DNA of 64,000 nt, from the NCBI RefSeq assembly GCF_010730195.1, contig NZ_AP022613.1, forward strand, positions 248,001 through 312,000, in the 5' to 3' direction. Shown in pieces: positions 1 to 8,192 of this stretch. Source of the stretch: Mycobacterium conspicuum. Lineage in GTDB: Bacteria > Actinomycetota > Actinomycetes > Mycobacteriales > Mycobacteriaceae. The notes below the pieces were generated by a model that saw nothing but the letters and a program-made list of their open reading frames with translations, ran no database searches and was not told the origin of the DNA. Positions within the stretch are counted from its first letter, which is position 1. The number at the start of each line of letters is the position of its first letter. A program made the translations under genes and the position numbers.

Positions 1-516
1 GTAGCCGGCCACCGTGACTCCGCCACCCCACAGGACCCCGCCGACGATGTCGAAGCCCAGATACACCGGATACCGCATGTACGACACCCCGGCGACCACC
101 GGGGTGAACGTCCGCACGAACGGCATGAACCGCGCCAGGATGATCGCCCACGGCCCGTACTTCTCGAAGAACGCGTGCGACTCCGTCACATAGTGCTGCT
201 TGAAGAAGCGCGAGTCTTCCTTTTTGAACAGCGCGGGACCGATCCGGCGGCCGATGAAGTACCCGGTCTGGTCACCAAGCACGGCGACGACGGCGACCGC
301 CGGGGCCAGCACCCAGATGTCCAGCGTGCCGTGGGCGGCCAGCAACCCGCCGGTGAACAGCAGTGACTCACCCGGCAGCAGCGGGAACAGCAGCCCGGTC
401 TCCACGAAGACGATGACGAGGATCGTCGGCAATACCGCCGAGGCGAACAGACCCTGGGGTCCGATCCAAAACATCGGGTCGAGGATGCTCCCCGAGGCCA
501 GCACGGTGGTGCTCAT
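1..516 (-). CDS. DedA family membrane protein (partial, 3' end outside window)
   Basis: The reverse strand reads 172 codons from ATG at 516 to the window edge without a stop. The start is MSTTVLASGSILDPMFWIG. A hydrophobic segment follows, then VETGLLFPLLPGESLLF, the typical DedA entry motif with the conserved Glu and PGE. The segment FARFMPFVRTF-like (ARFMPFVRTFTPVVAG) is the second DedA hallmark, with its conserved Arg residues. DedA proteins are inner-membrane proteins tied to proton-motive force and, in some cases, polyprenyl-phosphate flipping. Family members are about 200-230 residues, so roughly 50 residues are missing. It diverges from fba. In M. tuberculosis the corresponding neighbour of fba is Rv0364. 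Confidence 0.93.
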   Translation of the reverse strand, partial: MSTTVLASGSILDPMFWIGPQGLFASAVLPTILVIVFVETGLLFPLLPGESLLFTGGLLAAHGTLDIWVLAPAVAVVAVLGDQTGYFIGRRIGPALFKKEDSRFFKQHYVTESHAFFEKYGPWAIILARFMPFVRTFTPVVAGVSYMRYPVYLGFDIVGGVLWGGGVTVAGY

Positions 517-592
517 GATGCTTCAACATACCGGCGTTGCCATACTGGGCAGCGCCACCATCGGGGCCCAGTCGTCAGGAAGGAAGTCCCTC

Positions 593-1627
<1,035 letters not shown>

Positions 1628-2428
1628 CTACCCGCTGGGGGACTGGCAGATCTTCCACTGATCGTCGCGAAACTGTAGGTCCAGGCTGCGTGTCGACCGC
1701 AGCGCCGGGTCGTAGGCCATGAACGTGGTGACGTTCGCCTCGGCGTGCTGGCCGTTGACCACGACCTGGTCGATGCTGGCGATCACCGGGAACTGCTTGG
1801 CGGCCGACACCCGCCGGTAGGTCTCGTCCCAGGCGTGCTCGTCGTAATCCACGTAGCCGTCGCGGGTGGTGCCACATGTGATGCTGCGCAACGTTTTCAG
1901 GTCGCCTCGTTGCACCGCGACGTCGAAGCTCTGGATGGTCTGGCGCACCTGGTCTTCCGGCGAGGTCGACACGGATTTGTGCTTGGTCAGCAATACCGTG
2001 CCCAGGATCGCGATCGCCGCCACCGCCAGGACGATCACGACGATCGCGAGCACCCAGCCCCAGTTGTATTGCCGCGAGGTCGCCAGCTTCATGCCCCGCC
2101 GAGGCGGAATCGATTGTGGCGTAGCGGTTTTCGGTGAACTCTGAGCATGCGGGGGTGGTGCGGCCTGCGGCGCCGGGCCCGGCTTACCCGGTGGGGTGGC
2201 GAAGACTTCCGTCGCCGGCTCGGCGGGGGTGGCGATGATCGCGGTCTCCTTGGCGTCGAAGCCGGGTGCCGTGAACCGCCGCTCGCGGGGTTGTCCCTCG
2301 GTCTGCTCCTCCGGTTCACCCTCGGGATCGGAATGGATCACCACCGTCTCGGTCTCCGAGTCGTTCGGCACCAACGGCTGGGCCTCGGTGAGCTCTTCGT
2401 CGCGGTCAGGCTCGGGTGGATTGGGCAT
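1628..2428 (-). CDS. Conserved mycobacterial single-pass membrane protein (Rv0361-like)
   Basis: A 266-residue protein starting at ATG 2428. The first ~125 residues are acidic and proline-rich, with low complexity. One transmembrane helix follows (WVLAIVVIVLAVAAIAILGTVLL). A ~120-residue C-terminal domain contains a single Cys pair (ITCGTT and KICQSP) and resembles the NTF2-like or DUF4878-type extracytoplasmic domains of actinobacteria. A type II topology with the C-terminus outside is inferred. Position next to fba and size match M. tuberculosis Rv0361. Function is unknown. Confidence 0.85.
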   Translation of the reverse strand: MPNPPEPDRDEELTEAQPLVPNDSETETVVIHSDPEGEPEEQTEGQPRERRFTAPGFDAKETAIIATPAEPATEVFATPPGKPGPAPQAAPPPHAQSSPKTATPQSIPPRRGMKLATSRQYNWGWVLAIVVIVLAVAAIAILGTVLLTKHKSVSTSPEDQVRQTIQSFDVAVQRGDLKTLRSITCGTTRDGYVDYDEHAWDETYRRVSAAKQFPVIASIDQVVVNGQHAEANVTTFMAYDPALRSTRSLDLQFRDDQWKICQSPSG

Positions 2429-2494
2429 CAGTGCGGCTTCCTCCCGCTGTCGAGTCGATAGTTGGAGCTTAGCGACCGTAGGTAACACGGCAGA

Positions 2495-2926
2495 ATGGCA
2501 ACCATGACGCCGATGGGTGACCTTCTGGGACCTGATCCGATCCTGCTGCCCGGTGACATTGACGCCGAGGCCGAACTGTTGGCCGGCGAGAGCCCGGCCG
2601 TCGTCGCCGCCGCGCATCCGTCGGCGTCGGTGGCCTGGGCGGCGCTGGCCGAGGAGGCGTGGGCTTCCGGCGCGGGCGACAAGGCCGTCACGGCCTACGC
2701 CTACGCGCGCACCGGCTATCACCGGGGCCTGGACCAGCTGCGCCGCAACGGCTGGAAGGGCTTCGGTCCGGTGCCGTATGCGCACGAACCCAACCGGGGC
2801 TTTCTGCGCTGTGTGGCGGCGCTGGCGCGCGCCGCGGACACCATCGGCGAGACCGACGAATTCCAGCGCTGCCTGGACCTGCTCGACGATTGCGATCCCG
2901 AAGCTCGCAAGCAGCTGGGTCTTTAG
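2495..2926 (+). CDS. DUF3151 conserved actinobacterial protein (Rv0360c-like)
   Basis: A soluble ~140-residue protein with a tetratricopeptide-like helical composition (AYAYARTGYHRGLDQLRRNGWKG, RCVAALARAADTIGE). The conserved RGLDQLRRNGWKGFGPVPY segment is the DUF3151 signature. A second ATG at 2504 (MTPMGDLLGPDP) is equally plausible and is where I recall the M. tuberculosis homologue starting. The 66-bp gap to 2428 must hold promoters for both divergent genes. It ends 4 nt inside the convergent efflux gene. Function is unknown. Confidence 0.85.
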   Translation: MATMTPMGDLLGPDPILLPGDIDAEAELLAGESPAVVAAAHPSASVAWAALAEEAWASGAGDKAVTAYAYARTGYHRGLDQLRRNGWKGFGPVPYAHEPNRGFLRCVAALARAADTIGETDEFQRCLDLLDDCDPEARKQLGL

Positions 2927-3834
2927 AACGTCTGCTCGCAGTGCCCGGTGCCGTCCGGGCACTCGACCTGGACGGTGGCGTGGTCCAGTCCGCGCGCCTG
3001 CAGCACCGCGCGCGCGTCGCTGAGGACGCGGGCGGAATCGGCGGCGCTGCGCAGATGCGCGGTGCACATGTCCTTGCCGGGCGACAGGGTCCACACGTGC
3101 AGGTCGTGCACGTCGGTCACGCCGTCGACGGCGCTCAGCGCCGACCGCAGCTCCTCGACGTCGATGTGGGCCGGTGACGACTCGGAGAGGATCCGCAACG
3201 CCGCCCGGGCCAGCGAGATCGCCCGCGGCAGCACCCACAGCGCCACCAGCACCGCGACCACCACGTCGGCGTAGGGCCAGCGCGTGGTGATGGTGACGAC
3301 GCCGGCGATCAGCACACCGATGCTGCCGACGGTGTCGGCGACGACCTCCATGTACGCGCCCTTGACCGCCAGGCTGGCCTCCGAGTGCGAACGCAGCAGC
3401 AGCGCCACCGCGAAGTTGGCGGCCACGCCGGCCAATGCCACCACCACCATCGGCACGCCCGGGATGGTCACGGGTTCCTTGAGGCGTTCGATCGCCTCGT
3501 AGAGGATGAACACCGCGACGCCGATCAGCAGCGCGGCGTTGGCGACCGCGGTGAACACCTCGGCGCGGTGCCACCCATAGGTGCGCGACGGCGACGAGCT
3601 GCCGCGCCTGGCCAGCGTCACCGCCGCCAGCCCCATGAACACGGCGACCACGTCGGTGAGCATGTGCCCGGCATCGGCCAGTAGGGCCATCGAGTTGATC
3701 ACCAGCGAGGTGGTGAGTTCGACGACGAAGAACGTCGCCAGGATCCCCGCGGCGACGATCATCCGGGGAATCATCCGAGACGCTGAGGCCGGGTCCGAGG
3801 CCTCCGCGGGATTGTGACTGTGACCGGCGCCCAT
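2923..3834 (-). CDS. Cation diffusion facilitator (CzcD/ZitB-type metal efflux)
   Basis: A 303-residue membrane transporter that would export Zn(II), Co(II) or Cd(II) in exchange for protons. It begins MGAGHSHN (His-rich). The family motifs are present: HMLTDVVAVFMGLAAV, with the HxxxD metal site in TM2, and EVVADTVGSIGVLIAG, with the (H/E)xxxD site in TM5. A cytoplasmic C-terminal domain follows (VDGVTDVHDLHVWTLSPG), which is the CDF dimerisation ferredoxin-like fold. ATG 3834 gives the family-typical N-terminus. An upstream GTG at 3858 lies inside a palindrome and is less likely. No strong Shine-Dalgarno is visible, so a leaderless or near-leaderless transcript is possible. Confidence 0.9.
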   Translation of the reverse strand: MGAGHSHNPAEASDPASASRMIPRMIVAAGILATFFVVELTTSLVINSMALLADAGHMLTDVVAVFMGLAAVTLARRGSSSPSRTYGWHRAEVFTAVANAALLIGVAVFILYEAIERLKEPVTIPGVPMVVVALAGVAANFAVALLLRSHSEASLAVKGAYMEVVADTVGSIGVLIAGVVTITTRWPYADVVVAVLVALWVLPRAISLARAALRILSESSPAHIDVEELRSALSAVDGVTDVHDLHVWTLSPGKDMCTAHLRSAADSARVLSDARAVLQARGLDHATVQVECPDGTGHCEQTF

Positions 3835-3842
3835 GGCCAGTA

Positions 3843-3866
3843 ATATATGCGCGCACACGCATATAT
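3843..3866. promoter_or_regulatory. Palindromic operator upstream of the metal-efflux gene
   Basis: A perfect inverted repeat ATATATGCG-N6-CGCATATAT (arms 3843-3851 and 3858-3866) sits 9 nt upstream of the CDF start codon. AT-rich palindromes of about this size, flanking the promoter of metal efflux genes, are typical targets of ArsR/SmtB-family metal-sensing repressors. No such repressor is encoded next to it, so a trans-acting regulator is inferred. Confidence 0.55.
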
Positions 3867-3874
3867 CGCAACCG

Positions 3875-4633
3875 CTAGATCCAGCGGCTCCAGAACCGGG
3901 TCAACGAGTTGCCCCAGCCCACCAGCGCGTGCGGCACCCCGGAGAAATCGAAGAACCACAGCACCACGGTGAAGAGCCACGGGCTGGCCGCCAGCAGCAC
4001 GACCAGCAGGATGAAAAAGCCGTATTGCTTGGCCGGTGCCAGCGCGCGCTGCGTCTCGGCACTCAAATGCGGTTCCAGGGCGTCGTATCCGTCCAGGCCG
4101 GGGACGGGCAGCAGGTTCAGCAGCACCGCGGTGAGTTCGAGGAATCCCAGGAACGCCATCCCGGACCACAGCACCAGGTGGTCGGGGTCGTAGAGCACCC
4201 GGGTCAGCGCCAGCAGCAGCACCGCCAACACCAGGTTGGCCGCCGGCCCCGCCAGGCTGACCAGGGTGCGCCGCCGCGGAGTCATGAACCACGTGCGCAG
4301 GTACACCGCGGCGCCGGGCAGGCCGATGCCGCCCAGCGCGATCACGATCATCGGCACCAGCAGCGACAGCGCGGGATGGCTGTAGCGCCGCGGATCCAGG
4401 GTCAGGTAGCCACGCACCTCGGCGTCGTGATCACCGAATCGCCACGCGGTCAGCGCGTGCCCGAATTCGTGCAGGCACAGCGACACCAGCCAGCCGGCGA
4501 CCACGAAGGTGAACACGCCGGCGTAAGCCATCGGCCGCACGCTGTCTCCGGCCAGCCAGGCCAGTGCGCCCCCGACCACCGTCAACGCGACCAAGCCGAG
4601 AAACAGCGGGCTGGGCCGCACCGATTCGCGCAC
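3875..4633 (-). CDS. Site-2-protease-family membrane zinc metalloprotease (Rv0359-like)
   Basis: A polytopic protein of 252 residues. LCLHEFGHALTAW is the HExxH zinc and catalytic motif inside a membrane helix (around residue 54). The second S2P motif appears as LLNLLPVPGLDGYDAL (N-x2-P-x3-LDG, around 188-200), supplying the third zinc ligand Asp. A conserved SLAGPAANL segment lies between them. Such proteases cleave transmembrane substrates such as anti-sigma factors. The start is GTG at 4633; upstream in-frame context is poor. The orthologue in M. tuberculosis is Rv0359. Confidence 0.9.
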   Translation of the reverse strand: MRESVRPSPLFLGLVALTVVGGALAWLAGDSVRPMAYAGVFTFVVAGWLVSLCLHEFGHALTAWRFGDHDAEVRGYLTLDPRRYSHPALSLLVPMIVIALGGIGLPGAAVYLRTWFMTPRRRTLVSLAGPAANLVLAVLLLALTRVLYDPDHLVLWSGMAFLGFLELTAVLLNLLPVPGLDGYDALEPHLSAETQRALAPAKQYGFFILLVVLLAASPWLFTVVLWFFDFSGVPHALVGWGNSLTRFWSRWI

Positions 4634-4794
4634 GCATCGAAGCTACCCGACGCCGGCCGACCCGCAGCCGCGCAACTCCGCAGGCTTCGTCGGTTCGCCC
4701 TCCGCGGCCCGGGTTCGCGGTCAATTTCCGTGTCGCAGAAGACAATTGGGCCGGGTCGCTGGGGTATGACTACGAAGTGGGAGGACAGGGAGCC

Positions 4795-4878
4795 ATGGCG
4801 CGGGCGAATTATCTCGGTGAATTCGGGTGGGAGTCGATTATCTTTCAGTTGCGCGAAAAGGGAATGAAGTATCGATAG
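4795..4878 (+). CDS. Candidate 27-residue micropeptide ORF
   Basis: ATG at 4795 follows the purine-rich GGGAGGACAGGGAGCC, a strong Shine-Dalgarno-like sequence. It encodes MARANYLGEFGWESIIFQLR and seven more residues. There is no known family and no transmembrane segment. The good ribosome site is the only positive evidence. A stop at 4876-4878 is followed 5 nt later by another ATG. It could equally be chance in noncoding DNA. Confidence 0.25.
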   Translation: MARANYLGEFGWESIIFQLREKGMKYR

Positions 4879-4883
4879 TTGCC

Positions 4884-5015
4884 ATGCTCAAAGGACTTAA
4901 AACGCCTTCAGTAGCTCCGTTTTCTCCGGTTCATGCTCTGGCGGATTGGGATGCACAGGCAGGACATACCGAAGAGATGCTCTCAGCCGCTAAAATCGCC
5001 GCGGGACGTACCTGA
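4884..5015 (+). CDS. Candidate 43-residue micropeptide ORF
   Basis: An ORF of 43 codons that starts 5 nt after the stop of the previous micro-ORF. It reads MLKGLKTPSVAPFSPVHALA, then a polar helix-like tail ending SAAKIAAGRT. It lacks its own Shine-Dalgarno, so translation would need coupling. Codon third positions are much less GC-rich than in flanking genes. No recognisable family. Confidence 0.2.
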   Translation: MLKGLKTPSVAPFSPVHALADWDAQAGHTEEMLSAAKIAAGRT

Positions 5016-5065
5016 AGTAATGGCGGCAAAGGAAATCCGATTCAAATAGCCGTCACCGGGAATAT

Positions 5066-5093
5066 TTGACGCCCAAATTTTCGCGTTTATGTC
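5066..5093 (+). promoter_or_regulatory. Possible sigma-A-type promoter in the AT-rich gap
   Basis: TTGACG (5066-5071) and TATGTC (5088-5093) are separated by 16 nt, resembling -35 and -10 hexamers facing the small ORF at 5193. The -10 match is only partial, and the resulting leader would be about 95 nt. Confidence 0.25.
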
Positions 5094-5192
5094 GCCGATT
5101 TGCGACCTCCTGCGGATAGTCTTGTGTTATTCGCCAGCGCGCCTTAACCCGCATCCGGGTTTTGGGGCGGGATTGTTTAATCGAGGTGAAGT

Positions 5193-5516
5193 ATGACCAG
5201 CCCGACTCGTCTTGAGGCTTCGCCTGATACTGCGACTTCTGCTCCACAGCGCGCGAAGCAATTGTCACCGCGTATAGCGCCTTGCAATTCGCCGGCTCGC
5301 CAACCGATCAGCACACCACTCGATTGCAGTTCCCACATTTTCTACTGCGCGGTGTGCTTCGAAATCGGCTGCGCACGCGAAGCCACCCACCAAACGAGGG
5401 ACGGCCTGTGCGGCTGCGTTGAACACATCGACGAGCTCGCACGGGACGGCCGCGCCGCCATCCGCCGGCGGCGAATCGGCTACCGCACCACCAGCCAGCC
5501 TTCGACGTTGCGATAG
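5193..5516 (+). CDS. Small Cys-rich protein with zinc-ribbon-like cluster, unknown function
   Basis: A 107-residue ORF starting at ATG 5193 behind a good ribosome site (GAGGTGAAGT). The N-terminal half is low-complexity. The C-terminal half carries Cys and His residues in CAVCFEIGC, GLCGCVEH, which could bind zinc. The first half has AT-richer third codon positions than the second. Its last 37 nt overlap the convergent gene ending at 5480. I do not recognise the family. The RBS and Cys pattern favour a real gene, but confidence is moderate. Confidence 0.45.
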   Translation: MTSPTRLEASPDTATSAPQRAKQLSPRIAPCNSPARQPISTPLDCSSHIFYCAVCFEIGCAREATHQTRDGLCGCVEHIDELARDGRAAIRRRRIGYRTTSQPSTLR

Positions 5517-6097
5517 AACGTCGAACGCCGCGCAGTGCGTGGGGCCGCGACACCGTCGCGCACCACCGCGACACCGGTGCTGCCCAGCTGGGCCGCGCGG
5601 CCGGTGATCCACCGGCGCTTGCCTAGCACCCGGGCCCGCAGGCCGGGCAGTGACAGCGTCGGCTCAATACGCACGCCCGACACGTCGCCGTCGAATAGGA
5701 CGCTGTCGTCGACGACCGCCTCCCCGCGCAGCAACCCCGCATCGGCGGGCAGCCAACACGCCTGCCCGACGATCACCGACCCGGTTTCATCGCGAATCAG
5801 CGGCACCCGCCGGGCCGAGCCGCGCAGCGCGCGTCGGGCCGCCGTTCTGCCCGCCGGTAGCCCATAGATTCGGGTCGCCGCGGTGCGCCGACGCGGGACG
5901 TACGCCACCTCGATGTCGAGTCGCTCGGCGCGCAGCAGCCGAGTGAGCACGGCGGCCAGGTCGGCGTCCGCACCCACCACGACCAGCCGCCGGTAGGGGC
6001 CGATGGCCGCCGGATCGTCGGGACGATGCGTCCGCAGGCCGGCCAGGCTTCGCGGCTGGCGATCGCCGGACGGCAACACCGCCACATCGAAAATCAC
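5480..6097 (-). CDS. Conserved mycobacterial hypothetical (Rv0358-like)
   Basis: A 205-residue protein from GTG 6097, preceded by GAGGAG at good spacing. The N-terminal half has a Rossmann-like rhythm (RRLVVVGADADLAAVLTRLL) reminiscent of the nucleotide-binding lobe of diacylglycerol-kinase-like proteins. The rest is Arg-rich with short beta-like repeats. No catalytic motif is evident. Position between purA and the site-2 protease matches M. tuberculosis Rv0358. Function is unknown. Confidence 0.8.
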   Translation of the reverse strand: MIFDVAVLPSGDRQPRSLAGLRTHRPDDPAAIGPYRRLVVVGADADLAAVLTRLLRAERLDIEVAYVPRRRTAATRIYGLPAGRTAARRALRGSARRVPLIRDETGSVIVGQACWLPADAGLLRGEAVVDDSVLFDGDVSGVRIEPTLSLPGLRARVLGKRRWITGRAAQLGSTGVAVVRDGVAAPRTARRSTFYRNVEGWLVVR

Positions 6098-6127
6098 GAC
6101 ACTCCTCGCAACCTGCTGGGATAGGGT

Positions 6128-6175
6128 GGGTCACCGGCTCGGCCAACCAATGACGAACAATTATTGTGGTGACCC
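6128..6175. promoter_or_regulatory. Nested palindromes in the purA / Rv0358-like divergent promoter
   Basis: GGGTCACC (6128-6135) pairs exactly with GGTGACCC (6168-6175) across 32 nt. Inside the loop lies an 11-bp perfect palindrome ACAATTATTGT (6157-6167), an AT-rich island in otherwise GC-rich DNA. This 143-bp divergent region must control purA, so an operator or DNA-hairpin role is inferred. No regulator is identified. Confidence 0.4.
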
Positions 6176-6240
6176 GCTGCGCCCGGACCCTGACCTGACG
6201 GCCGCGCCCGCGATCACCACAACTAAGCAGGGAGCATGTC

Positions 6241-7539
6241 ATGCCGGCAATCGTCCTCATCGGCGCCCAATGGGGCGACGAGGGCAAGGGTAAGGCCACT
6301 GACCTGCTCGGTGGGCGCGTGCAATGGGTGGTCCGCTACCAGGGCGGCAACAACGCCGGGCACACCGTCGTCCTGCCCACCGGCGAGAACTTCGCGCTGC
6401 ACCTGATTCCGTCCGGGGTCCTCACGCCCGGCGTCACCAACGTCATCGGCAACGGCGTGGTGGTCGACCCGGCGGTGCTGCTCGACGAGCTGAAGAGTCT
6501 TGAGGAGCGCGGCGTCGACACGTCCAAGCTGCTGATCTCCGCCGACGCGCACCTGCTGCTGCCCTACCACGTCGCCATCGACAAGGTCACCGAGCGCTAT
6601 ATGGGCAACAAGAAGATCGGCACCACCGGCCGCGGGATCGGTCCGTGCTACCAGGACAAGATCGCCCGCCAGGGCATCCGGGTCGCCGACGTGCTCGATC
6701 CCGAGGTGCTCAGCCACAAGATCGAGGGCGCGCTGGAACTGAAGAACCAGATCCTGGTCAAGATCTACAACCGCAAGGCGCTGGACCCCGAGCACGTGGT
6801 CGAGGCGCTGCTCGAACAGGCCGAAGGCTTCCGGCATCGCATCGCCGACACGCGGCTGCTGCTCAACAACGCGCTGGAGGCCGGCGAGACGGTGTTACTG
6901 GAAGGCTCGCAGGGCACCCTGCTCGACGTCGACCACGGCACCTACCCCTACGTCACGTCGTCGAACCCGACGGCCGGCGGTGCGGCGGTCGGCTCCGGCA
7001 TCGGGCCCACCCGGATCACCGCCGTGCTGGGAATCCTCAAGGCCTACACCACCCGGGTGGGCTCGGGCCCGTTTCCCACCGAACTGTTCGACGAGAACGG
7101 CGAATACCTGTCCAAGACCGGCGGCGAATTCGGCGTCACCACCGGACGTCGCCGCCGCTGTGGCTGGTTTGACGCCGTCATCGCCCGCTACGCCACCCGG
7201 GTCAACGGCATCACCGACTTCTTCCTCACCAAACTCGACGTGCTCTCCAGCCTGGAAACGGTGCCGATCTGCGTCGGCTATGAAATCGACGGGAAGCGCA
7301 CCCGCGAAATGCCGATGACGCAAAGCGAACTGCACCGCGCCACTCCGGTCTATGAAGAGCTGCCCGGCTGGTGGGAGGACATCTCGGACGCGCGGCAGTT
7401 CGACGATCTGCCCGCCAAGGCGCGTGACTACGTGTTGCGGCTGGAAGAGCTTGCCGGAGCACATATTTCGTGCATCGGCGTCGGCCCGGGGCGGGATCAG
7501 ACCATCGTGCGCCGCGACGTGCTGGCGGCCCGCGCGTGA
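6241..7539 (+). CDS. purA: Adenylosuccinate synthetase
   Basis: A 432-residue GTPase that condenses IMP and aspartate to adenylosuccinate in de novo AMP synthesis. The N-terminus carries the P-loop-like AQWGDEGKGK, with catalytic Asp and His-loop partner GGNNAGHTVV. Later motifs are TTGRGIGPCY (IMP site), GSQGTLLDVDHGTYPYVTSSN, and VTTGRRRRCGWFD (Arg-rich aspartate loop). GVGPGRDQT near the end is the guanine-binding region. ATG 6241 is preceded by GCAGGGAGCATGTC. Length equals the M. tuberculosis enzyme. It overlaps the next gene by GTGA, so the two are translationally coupled. Confidence 0.98.
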   Translation: MPAIVLIGAQWGDEGKGKATDLLGGRVQWVVRYQGGNNAGHTVVLPTGENFALHLIPSGVLTPGVTNVIGNGVVVDPAVLLDELKSLEERGVDTSKLLISADAHLLLPYHVAIDKVTERYMGNKKIGTTGRGIGPCYQDKIARQGIRVADVLDPEVLSHKIEGALELKNQILVKIYNRKALDPEHVVEALLEQAEGFRHRIADTRLLLNNALEAGETVLLEGSQGTLLDVDHGTYPYVTSSNPTAGGAAVGSGIGPTRITAVLGILKAYTTRVGSGPFPTELFDENGEYLSKTGGEFGVTTGRRRRCGWFDAVIARYATRVNGITDFFLTKLDVLSSLETVPICVGYEIDGKRTREMPMTQSELHRATPVYEELPGWWEDISDARQFDDLPAKARDYVLRLEELAGAHISCIGVGPGRDQTIVRRDVLAARA

Positions 7540-8192
7540 CGGACACCAGGCAGCATTCCGAGCAGGATCCCGAAGAACTCGATCCCGAATACCACCACCA
7601 CGGCGGCTTTCCGGAGTACGGGCCGGCCAACCCCGGCCCGGGTTTCGGACGTTTCGTCGCGGCGATGCGTCGTTTGCAGGATCTGGCCGTGTCCGCCAAC
7701 CCCGATGACGCGGTGTGGGACGACGCGGCCGATCGCGCTGAGGCCCTCGTCGCGCTGATGGACCCGTTCCGGGCCGCCGAGGGCACGGCACCAGCCGGCC
7801 GGACTCCCGGTCTGCCCGGCATGGGCAGCCTGCTGCTGCCGCCGTGGATCCTGACCAAATACGGTCCCGACGGCTGCGAAATGACCGGACATTTCACCCG
7901 GTTTCACGTCGGCGGCAACATGGCCGTGCACGGCGGTGTGCTGCCGCTGCTGTTTGACCACATGTTCGGCATGGTTTCGCACGCGTCCGGCAGGCCGATC
8001 AGCCGCACGGCCTTCCTGCACGTCGACTACCGCAAGATCACCCCGATCGAGGCGCCGCTGCTGCTGCGCGGTCGGGTTACCAAGACCGAGGGCCGCAAGG
8101 CGTTCGTGTCGGCGGAATTGCTTGATGCCGAAGAGACCGTGTTGGCCGAGGGCAACGGCCTGATGGTGCGATTGCTGCCTGGCCAGCCTTGA
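7536..8192 (+). CDS. Hotdog-fold PaaI-type thioesterase (Rv0356c-like)
   Basis: A 218-residue protein from GTG 7536, overlapping the purA stop. The C-terminal ~120 residues are a hotdog domain: GHFTRFHVGGNMAVHGGVLPLLFDHMFG contains the HGG-x6-D catalytic pattern, followed by TAFLHVDYRKITPIE and the strand VTKTEGRKAFVSAELLD. The first ~90 residues are a polar extension (EYHHHGGFPEYGP). It probably hydrolyses an acyl-CoA, substrate unknown. It is sandwiched between purA and the PurT-like gene with 4-nt overlaps on both sides. Confidence 0.85.
   Translation: MTDTRQHSEQDPEELDPEYHHHGGFPEYGPANPGPGFGRFVAAMRRLQDLAVSANPDDAVWDDAADRAEALVALMDPFRAAEGTAPAGRTPGLPGMGSLLLPPWILTKYGPDGCEMTGHFTRFHVGGNMAVHGGVLPLLFDHMFGMVSHASGRPISRTAFLHVDYRKITPIEAPLLLRGRVTKTEGRKAFVSAELLDAEETVLAEGNGLMVRLLPGQP

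Larger units (their letters stand above)
4634..5192. other. 559-bp AT-richer gap with only tiny ORFs
   Basis: Between the protease gene and the small Cys-rich ORF there is no gene of normal size. From about 4840 to 5190 the base composition is visibly lower in GC than the flanking genes (for example runs such as GGAATATTTGACG and CAAATTTTCGCG). The stretch contains two candidate micro-ORFs (4795-4878 and 4884-5015) and a promoter-like sequence. I see no transposase, tRNA or terminal repeats. It may be a remnant of acquired DNA or a small-RNA locus. Confidence 0.5.

Noticed and set aside
4766..4867. Micro-ORF starting at 4766 (MTTKWEDREP...)
   Set aside because: It has a weaker ribosome context than the overlapping 4795 ORF and no supporting feature.
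4795..5015. RiPP or lasso-peptide precursor interpretation of the micro-ORFs
   Set aside because: No modifying enzyme, protease or exporter with such a role is adjacent; the site-2 protease and CDF pump are ordinary core genes.
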